A stretch of 40,071 nt of DNA from Deltaproteobacteria bacterium (lineage in GTDB: Bacteria > Desulfobacterota > Desulfobulbia > Desulfobulbales > Desulfurivibrionaceae). Position numbers and translations under genes: made by a program. The notes beneath the pieces are model-generated. The model did not search any database, was not told the DNA's origin, and saw only the letters and a list, made by a program, of their open reading frames with translations. The first letter of the stretch is position 1, and every line of letters starts with the position of its first letter. The stretch lies in contig JAJZRF010000029.1 in NCBI GenBank assembly GCA_021847425.1, forward strand, positions 1 through 40,071, written 5' to 3'. This document shows, piece after piece, positions 34,617-40,071 of the stretch.

Positions 34617-35828
34617 TCAACCGCCTACTGCCCCGGCCATACTGAAGATGGGCAGGTACATGGCAATAACCAGCCCGCCGATCATGCCGCCCAGAAAACA
34701 CATCATCAACGGCTCAATCGCCGCAGTCAGGTTCTCCACGGCCTGGTCGACCTCTTCGTCATAAAAATCCGCAATCTTGGACAACATGACATCAAGGGCG
34801 CCGGTGGCCTCACCGACATTGATCATCTGCACCACCATGCCGGGGAACACCCCGGTCTCCTCCAGGGGCTCGGCAATGGCCCGTCCTTCGCTGATACTGT
34901 CCGTCACCCTAAACACCGCCATCTCAATGATCTTGTTGCCCGCGGTTCTCGCCACGACATTCAAAGATTCCAGGATAGGCACGCCGCTTTGCAGCATGGT
35001 GCCGAGGGTCCGGGTGAACTTGGCCACCGCCACTCGCCGCAAAAGAGGTCCGACAATGGGCATGTTCAGCATCATCCTGTCCATCTGGATACGACCCTTC
35101 TCCGTCTTGTATATCTTTTTCACCAGAAAAACCGCAGCAAAGATCGCCCCGATGATAAAAAGAAAATTCTTTTGCGCAAACTCGCTCATATTGACCACCA
35201 TCTGGGTGGGGGCGGGAAGAGCGCCGCCAAAATCCGCGAACATCTTCTGGAAAACCGGCACGACAAAAACAAGCATTACCGCCATGACCACAAAGGAGAT
35301 ACAGAGGCAGATAACAGGATAGGTCATGGCGCCCTTCACCTTCTTCTTGAGCGCCATGTTTTTTTCCATAAAGGAGGCCAACCGGCTCAAGATGGTATCC
35401 AAAATACCGCCGACCTCGCCGGCCTCCACCATGTTGCAGTATAGAGTATCAAAACAGGTGGGGTGTTTTTTCATGGCATCGGCAAAGGTGGTGCCGGTTT
35501 CGACATCCGCCCTGATTGCCCGCAACACCTTCTTGAAAGAAGGATTCTCCATCTGTTCCCCCAGAATCTCCAGACTTTGCACCAGCGGCAGTCCTGCATC
35601 GATCATGGTGGACAACTGGCGGGTAAAGATAACCACATCCTTGCCGGTTATTTTGGGCTTTAAAAACGCAATATTTTCGAACATATCCTTGGGGGCTTCT
35701 TTCAGCATGGACACCGTTATCCGCATCTTTTTCAGATGCGATTGCGCCATGGCTTCGTTGGGCATCTCTATCTTGCCCTTGCGTTTTTCCCCATAGGAGT
35801 TGACCCCCTTCCAGATATAAAACGGCAT
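34617..35828 (-). CDS. pilC: Type IV pilus inner-membrane platform protein PilC
   Basis: A 403-residue PilC/GspF protein, the inner-membrane platform on which PilB and PilT act during pilus extension and retraction. It has two T2SSF domains (about 65-190 and 270-390), each with FTRQLSTMIDAG- or FTRTLGTMLQSG-type starts, and three membrane helices (about 172-195, 220-240 and 375-395). The start has GGGAGAGG before ATG 35828. No other pilus gene is in the window. It could be GspF of a type II secretion system, but the N-terminus (YIWKGVNSYGEKRKGKI) is PilC-like. Confidence 0.93.
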   Translation of the reverse strand: MPFYIWKGVNSYGEKRKGKIEMPNEAMAQSHLKKMRITVSMLKEAPKDMFENIAFLKPKITGKDVVIFTRQLSTMIDAGLPLVQSLEILGEQMENPSFKKVLRAIRADVETGTTFADAMKKHPTCFDTLYCNMVEAGEVGGILDTILSRLASFMEKNMALKKKVKGAMTYPVICLCISFVVMAVMLVFVVPVFQKMFADFGGALPAPTQMVVNMSEFAQKNFLFIIGAIFAAVFLVKKIYKTEKGRIQMDRMMLNMPIVGPLLRRVAVAKFTRTLGTMLQSGVPILESLNVVARTAGNKIIEMAVFRVTDSISEGRAIAEPLEETGVFPGMVVQMINVGEATGALDVMLSKIADFYDEEVDQAVENLTAAIEPLMMCFLGGMIGGLVIAMYLPIFSMAGAVGG

Positions 35829-36146
35829 ATCCCTCTCCCTCTCGTTCTGAAATTAAACCGGCACTTCTATCTTATATCTTAAGATTTTCCCAAAAACAAT
35901 AAATAGATAGCGTTTATTTACGCCTGAAAATTCCACGACGCCTATAATTTTTACCGGGAGAGAACCCCTTCCCGCCCCATATCGTTCTTCTTTTTTTATT
36001 GACACAGCAGGCGGGATAATTTAAATAAGCTGATTCTTTACTGAGATGTTGCGCCGGTTTGCGGCGGCTTCCTGACTACCCAACAAACAGCACCCAATCA
36101 GGGGATGAACGCGACTCCCGACCTGGGTTTCATTCGGAGGATGACA
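35829..36146. other. Divergent gap between pilC and a small Cys-protein gene
   Basis: This 318-base A/T-rich gap holds a promoter candidate for the plus-strand gene (35999-36026). The pilC promoter on the minus strand should lie at 35829-35990, but I cannot single out boxes. No further gene or repeat is seen. Confidence 0.4.
35999..36026 (+). promoter_or_regulatory. Probable promoter for the small four-Cys protein
   Basis: TTGACA (35999-36004) and TTAAAT (36021-36026, four of six positions matching) are separated by 16 bases, about 120 bases upstream of the start codon. The region around it is A/T-rich. Confidence 0.45.
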
Positions 36147-36413
36147 ATGGCAAAAGCGGCTCCCAAGGATATGACCAGCAAATATACCACCGGCCAGTTT
36201 CAGCAGATCATCGACAAATGCGAAGGTTGCGAGCGCATGGTTGAGGTCGAGACGATAAAATATTGCTCCACCTACACCATGCCCGAAGCCAAATGGCGGC
36301 TGGGGCTTTGTAACTTTGCAACCCACGTGAAACCAGAGATCAGCGTATCCACACTCAAGATCAACCCCTTGAAGGCCTCAAAGCGCGCCGCCACGCAAGG
36401 CAAGAAAAAATAA
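36147..36413 (+). CDS. Small four-cysteine protein of unknown function
   Basis: An 88-residue basic protein. Four cysteines, C25-x2-C28, C40 and C55, lie in the segment CEGCERMV, KYCSTYTMPEAKWRLG and CNFATHVK. Such spacing suggests a zinc ribbon or a small Fe-S site. The well-formed core implies a conserved family, but I cannot name one. The frame opens at 36105; GGAGG (36136-36140) is six bases before ATG 36147, which is chosen. The gene has its own promoter candidate and a strong terminator, so it is probably well expressed and independent. The Lys-rich C-terminus (KASKRAATQGKKK) might bind nucleic acid. Confidence 0.8.
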   Translation: MAKAAPKDMTSKYTTGQFQQIIDKCEGCERMVEVETIKYCSTYTMPEAKWRLGLCNFATHVKPEISVSTLKINPLKASKRAATQGKKK

Positions 36414-36430
36414 TCTTTTGTTCTGTACAC

Positions 36431-36467
36431 AAAAAAAGCCCTTTCCGGAAACGGAAGGGCTTTTTTT
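36431..36467 (+). terminator. Strong bidirectional intrinsic terminator
   Basis: Seven A, a stem AGCCCTTTCCG paired with CGGAAGGGCT around GAAA (one bulged base), and seven T. The symmetry lets it end transcription from the small Cys-protein gene on plus and from the gene at 36486-37013 on minus. Confidence 0.92.
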
Positions 36468-36485
36468 GTGCCACCTCGCAGACAA

Positions 36486-37013
36486 TTACAATATTGCCTT
36501 GGGATACAGGGCGCTCAATAATTTCTCGTCCTCCTTGATCTCCTTGAATCGCTCGTAGTTTTCCTGAAAATGGGCGGGCCTCTCCGCACTCCCGGCCACC
36601 CTCCCGGCCGCCTGGGCCAGAAGCTCTTCCGAGCAGTCATACACCGCCTGAAAAACCTTATCGACCACCAGCTGCGGATTTTTTTCATAGGGGGGAGGCG
36701 CCTTGATGATGGCAATGACCGCCTGCGCCACCGTGGGCTCGGCAATACACCGGAAAAGATCGGGAGCATCATAGATATCCGCGGCTGCCAGCATTTTCTC
36801 AATGGCATTGCCGCTCAACGAATGCAGCAGCCCGCGAACCCGCGCCGGATTGCCTTCCCCATCGGGCGCCATGAACAACTTGATGTATGGCGTGATTTCA
36901 TGGGGGGTTAGAACCTCTTTCCGCAAAGCGGCTTCAAGCCAGCGCAGCTGCATTTCCGGACTTCTGGCCACAAAGGGCAGGTATTTCTCATACCATTTCC
37001 GTTTTTTCAGCAC
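36486..37013 (-). CDS. Hypothetical helical protein
   Basis: A 175-residue protein without a family that I recognise. It is predicted mostly alpha-helical and soluble, with an amphipathic N-terminal segment (RKWYEKYLPFVARSPEM) and a charged C-terminal end (FKEIKEDEKLLSALYPKAIL). The frame starts at a GTG (37013) with GAAGG immediately upstream; the spacing is short, so the true start is uncertain. Coding is supported by frame integrity and by the terminator directly after the stop. It is divergent from the NorQ-like gene, with structured repeat copy B in between. Confidence 0.65.
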   Translation of the reverse strand: MLKKRKWYEKYLPFVARSPEMQLRWLEAALRKEVLTPHEITPYIKLFMAPDGEGNPARVRGLLHSLSGNAIEKMLAAADIYDAPDLFRCIAEPTVAQAVIAIIKAPPPYEKNPQLVVDKVFQAVYDCSEELLAQAAGRVAGSAERPAHFQENYERFKEIKEDEKLLSALYPKAIL

Positions 37014-37338
37014 ACCTTCACCGCTCTTGCACCCGTATTTCTCCGTCCTGCCCCCACTCGGGAGAACCGAACTTCCCGTTTAATTGCCCATGAGATATCA
37101 TGGCCATATTTTCCAATCCTTACCCCCAGCAGGTGCCAGCGGCAAGTTATTTTGTCTTGGCCCCACATTTTGTTGAAATCGCAAACAACCTGCGATTACA
37201 ACGGTTGTTGCTGTGTAACTCTTTAATTTCATGTTGCGGACCTGCGACCTTTTCCCCTTTTTCCGGGTTTGTCACATTTTCATTTGCCTGCAACGCGAAC
37301 CGTTCTTACTCTTCTTCTATCAAGGAGGGCCGGAACAC
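37014..37338. other. Gap upstream of the NorQ-like gene
   Basis: This 325-base gap contains structured repeat copy B (37172-37262) and a strong ribosome-binding site AAGGAGGG (37322-37329). Promoters for the two divergent genes must lie here, but no clear boxes were recognised. Confidence 0.4.
37172..37262 (+). repeat. Structured repeat, copy B
   Basis: An imperfect 12-base inverted repeat (37172-37183 with 37191-37202, one A-A mismatch) and a lower stem GTTGC/GCGAC (37233-37237 and 37244-37248) around the loop GGACCT, followed by TTTTCCCCTTTTT. It aligns to copy A at 23363-23472. Relative to copy A one A-U pair has become G-C and one C-G pair has become U-G, so pairing is kept. It ends about 75 bases before the NorQ-like start codon. 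Confidence 0.7.
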
Positions 37339-38145
37339 GTGAAAAACATCGCCATTACAGAGCATCTTATTACGAAAAAACCATTCTACCTTGAACAAGA
37401 AGAAGAACTGCTCATCGCCAGGACCGCGTATCTCAACTGCCTGCCGATTCTGCTAAAAGGCCCGACCGGCTGCGGCAAAACCCGGTTCATGCAGCGTCTG
37501 GCCTGGGAACTCGCCCGTCCGCTCATCACCGTATCCTGCCATGACGATCTCTCCACCAGCGACCTTGTCGGCCGTTTTCTCATCAAGGGAGGAGAAGCGG
37601 TCTGGATGGACGGCCCTCTCACCAAGGCGGTCCGGGCAGGAGCCATCTGTTATCTCGACGAGATCGTTGAGGCCAGAAAGGACACCACCGTGGTCATCCA
37701 TCCCCTTGCCGATGACCGGCGGGAGCTGCCCATTGAAAAACTTGGGGAAACCCTGACCGCCCCGCCCGAATTCATGCTGGCCATCTCCTACAATCCCGGC
37801 TACCAGAGTGTTCTCAAGGATCTCAAGCAATCCACCCGCCAGCGGTTCGTTTCCTTTGAATTCAACTATCCCCCGGCCGAACTGGAGATCAGCATTGTGC
37901 GGGAAGAATCAGGCATCGAGCAGCCGATTGCGGAAAAACTTGTCCGGCTGGCAGCCATGACCCGGAGCCTGAAAGATTCGGGGCTGCAGGAGGGGGCAAG
38001 CACCCGGCTCCTGATCCATGCCGGCAAACTCATCAAAAGCGGAATCGCCCCACGCACTGCCTGCCGGGCCACGATTACGGAGACACTGACCGATGACCAT
38101 GAAATGCTGGCCGCCCTTGAGGAAATGGCCAGTTCTCTCTTCTGA
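37339..38145 (+). CDS. norQ: MoxR-type AAA+ ATPase of the NorQ/CbbQ family
   Basis: A 268-residue AAA+ protein. Walker A is GPTGCGKT (41-48), Walker B is CYLDEI, and the sensor region is AISYNPGYQ, followed by the QSTRQRFVSFEF segment typical of NorQ/NirQ/CbbQ. These ATPases work with a NorD/CbbO partner to activate or insert metal into a client enzyme (NO reductase, Rubisco or others). The frame is open to 37231, but GTG 37339 has AAGGAGGG nine bases before it and gives a normal N-terminus. The NorD/CbbO-like gene follows after 11 bases. No client enzyme is encoded in the window, so the symbol is by family only. Confidence 0.85.
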   Translation: MKNIAITEHLITKKPFYLEQEEELLIARTAYLNCLPILLKGPTGCGKTRFMQRLAWELARPLITVSCHDDLSTSDLVGRFLIKGGEAVWMDGPLTKAVRAGAICYLDEIVEARKDTTVVIHPLADDRRELPIEKLGETLTAPPEFMLAISYNPGYQSVLKDLKQSTRQRFVSFEFNYPPAELEISIVREESGIEQPIAEKLVRLAAMTRSLKDSGLQEGASTRLLIHAGKLIKSGIAPRTACRATITETLTDDHEMLAALEEMASSLF

Positions 38146-38156
38146 AACACGTTGCC

Positions 38157-40071
38157 ATGGACACACGCGAACTCAAGGCCAGATTTGCCCAGGCTGTCCT
38201 GCCGGACATCCTGAACGACTGGGAAATCGAAGAGATAATCGAGCCCCTGCAGGGTTTGCCCGATACGGCGCTGCAGGAAATTTTCCGTCAGATCACGGCA
38301 ATCTGGCCGGTGAGCCATGCCCTGTGCAATAATTTCCTCCAGGCGGTCACACAGGGACTTACCTGCCTGCATCCCTCCCAGCTTGGCGATTGGGTCAAGG
38401 CCATCCTTGCGGCCTATGAATCCGGGGGACTGCATCAGTCCCGGCAACTCCTGGAACGGGTGGAAGAAACGTTTCTCTGCACGATCCGGGGCGAGACCGG
38501 CATCAGCCTTACCGAAATCACCGGCAGGCTGCAACCTTATGCCAACGGGCTGGCCGGACACCCGCTGGAGCTGGTCCCGGGCCAGGATATCTACACGGAC
38601 ACGGCGGCGATCCATCTCCCCCGCAGGATCGCTGTCCTGCCGAAACAGACGGACAATTTCCTGCTCTACAAACTCATCATCTCCTTTCAATGGGCTTTTA
38701 TTGCCATCGGCACCTTTTCGCTTCACCTCCCGGAAGACGGCGCCCCGGCGATTACCGCCGCGGCAAAACAATACCACACCGTTTTGCCGCCAGAATTCGC
38801 GGGCCTCGACGATTTCTTCGACCTGTTCCCGGACCCGTCCGTTGCGGCCCATCTTTTCCACCTTGGCGAAACAGCCCGGGCCACCGCCTTTCTCCGGGAG
38901 AGGCTTCCCGGCCTCATGCGGGAAAGCGGTCCGCTCTTCCAAACCCTTGCCCGGACCATCCCCCAAAACGCACAAGGCTCCACCGGAGACCTGCAACGAA
39001 GCATCCTTCTGCATGCCGAGTTGGGCACCCACGCCGAACCTCCCGCGGCAACGCCCACAAACAAGATTTTTAACGTGTTATTTCAACATGATAAGACCAA
39101 CTACGACTCTGCCTGTTTTGCAGCGGCGGCCTATGACTGGTTCCTTAGCCAGGCCGGGGAGCCTTGCCCACCCATGATCTTTCAGGGCGTGCTGCGCCCG
39201 GCGGAGGTTATGGCGGTAAAGCGCAAAAAAAGAATGGCGGCCAAGGAGCAATTCATTGAAGCGCTCGCCGCCGCCATCAAAGCGCAAACGCCCCAGAATG
39301 TCCCAATCGAAAAAGAAAAAAACAAAGCTCTGGGTACGGGATTTCCTGAGCTGGAAGGCCAGACCGCCGTGGTTATCCCGCCCGACGGGGCCGGAAAAAA
39401 TCACCGGGATGCTGAGTCGCAACAGGAGAAAACCGCTGAGTTCATCACCATTGACGACAGCCGGATCGACTTTCCGGACAAACTTAAAAAACTGGCCAGG
39501 GAAATCGTCGAGGATCTCGGCCAGATTCCACCCCAGTATATCTCAAGCGCCAGGCAGGCACCGGGCAAGGCGCTGGCGCAGGGCAACGCCCCGCCCGCCC
39601 AGGAGGGGGGAGAAGCCCTTGCCGGAGCCAACCACCTCTCCATCTATGACGAATGGGACTACCGGCGCTCCGGCTTCCGCAAAAACTGGTGCTCCCTTGC
39701 CACCAAGAAAATTATCCCGGTCACCGGCGCCTTTGTCGGCAACACCTTGGAGAAATACCGCGGCCACCTGACCCGGCTCAAACACCAGTTCGAAATGATG
39801 CGCAACCAGGAACGCTTTATCCGGCGGCAAAAAGACGGAGACGAAATCGATCTTGACGCTCTCATCGAAACGCTTGCCGATATCAAGGCCGGCCTTTCCC
39901 CCGCAGAGGAACTCTTTATCCGGCTGGCCCGGGACAAACGCAATATCAGCGCCCTCTTTCTCGTCGACATGTCCTCTTCGACCGAGGGGTGGGTCAACAC
40001 TGCCATCAAGGAATCCCTGCTCCTCATGTGCGAAGCCCTGGAAGTTCTGGGCGACACCTACGGCATCTACG
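38157..40071 (+). CDS. norD: NorD/CbbO-like von Willebrand factor A protein (partial, runs off the end)
   Basis: An open frame of at least 638 codons without a stop, cut by the window end. I translated it codon by codon. The C-terminal part seen here has the NorD/CbbO block YDEWDYRRSGFRKNWC, then KHQFEMMRNQERFIRRQ and DIDLDAL-like residues, and the start of the vWA domain with the MIDAS motif DMSSS (604-608). The N-terminal 400 residues are weakly conserved and helical. vWA proteins of this kind bind the AAA+ partner and the client enzyme. ATG 38157 lies 11 bases after norQ with a weak ribosome-binding site, so translation may depend on norQ. Confidence 0.85.
   Translation, partial: MDTRELKARFAQAVLPDILNDWEIEEIIEPLQGLPDTALQEIFRQITAIWPVSHALCNNFLQAVTQGLTCLHPSQLGDWVKAILAAYESGGLHQSRQLLERVEETFLCTIRGETGISLTEITGRLQPYANGLAGHPLELVPGQDIYTDTAAIHLPRRIAVLPKQTDNFLLYKLIISFQWAFIAIGTFSLHLPEDGAPAITAAAKQYHTVLPPEFAGLDDFFDLFPDPSVAAHLFHLGETARATAFLRERLPGLMRESGPLFQTLARTIPQNAQGSTGDLQRSILLHAELGTHAEPPAATPTNKIFNVLFQHDKTNYDSACFAAAAYDWFLSQAGEPCPPMIFQGVLRPAEVMAVKRKKRMAAKEQFIEALAAAIKAQTPQNVPIEKEKNKALGTGFPELEGQTAVVIPPDGAGKNHRDAESQQEKTAEFITIDDSRIDFPDKLKKLAREIVEDLGQIPPQYISSARQAPGKALAQGNAPPAQEGGEALAGANHLSIYDEWDYRRSGFRKNWCSLATKKIIPVTGAFVGNTLEKYRGHLTRLKHQFEMMRNQERFIRRQKDGDEIDLDALIETLADIKAGLSPAEELFIRLARDKRNISALFLVDMSSSTEGWVNTAIKESLLLMCEALEVLGDTYGIY

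Noticed and set aside
37866-39032. A 388-codon minus-strand frame over the norQ/norD junction
   Set aside because: It overlaps two genes with clear family motifs on the plus strand, and has no ribosome-binding site.

Overview
The window looks like the chromosome of a Gram-negative anaerobe, most likely a deltaproteobacterium (Desulfobacterota, Desulfobulbales-like). This is an inference from the combination of a B12-dependent class II ribonucleotide reductase, lipid A genes that use LpxI, many soluble multi-PAS sensor kinases, cysteine-bearing PAS domains and small CxxC proteins. No rRNA, tRNA, CRISPR array, integrase or intact transposase was seen.

Layout. Positions 1-770 hold no gene but carry two inverted-repeat elements. 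A dodecin (772-981) and a plasma-membrane H+-ATPase-type P-ATPase (1187-3649) follow. On the minus strand lies a NarL-type two-component pair (3696-6897). Positions 7204-11779 hold a small chemosensory cluster on the plus strand: a small Cys protein, a minimal CheR, an MCP with duplicated HAMP-linker units, CheW and a stand-alone receiver. No CheA is present. A soluble hybrid kinase (12046-14601) and a DUF2784 membrane protein follow. A translationally coupled PP-loop ATPase plus RibD-C reductase pair (15138-16537) is divergent from a ParB-like protein. Positions 17634-21135 hold a membrane kinase coupled to an HD-GYP response regulator, downstream of nrdJ. From 23676 to 35828 nearly everything is on the minus strand: pilC, eno, ihfA, then lpxD-fabZ-lpxA-lpxI, murU-like, amgK-like, der and another PAS kinase. 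The right end holds a small four-Cys protein with its own promoter and strong terminator, an unrecognised protein, and a NorQ/CbbQ AAA+ ATPase followed by a NorD/CbbO von Willebrand protein that runs off the window end.

How the genes work together. The minus-strand block is an envelope module: lipid A acyl-chain supply and early steps (LpxD, FabZ, LpxA, LpxI) plus a possible peptidoglycan-recycling shortcut (AmgK/MurU). Four sensor kinases, two response regulators with output domains, one receiver-only protein and one MCP complex make this an unusually signal-rich window. Several gene pairs overlap at stop and start codons, which points to co-translation.

The least explained signals are non-coding. 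Two copies of a roughly 100-base structured repeat (23363-23472 and 37172-37262) share a hairpin with a GGACCT loop and a compensatory base-pair change. A second repeat family (27151-27223 and 32834-32902, with a related hairpin at 32728-32743) supplies the last codons of the amgK-like gene. A nested inverted repeat (29192-29329) sits between lpxI and murU. Among proteins, the PP-loop/RibD-C pair and the CheA-less chemosensory cluster are the most interesting candidates for an undescribed function.
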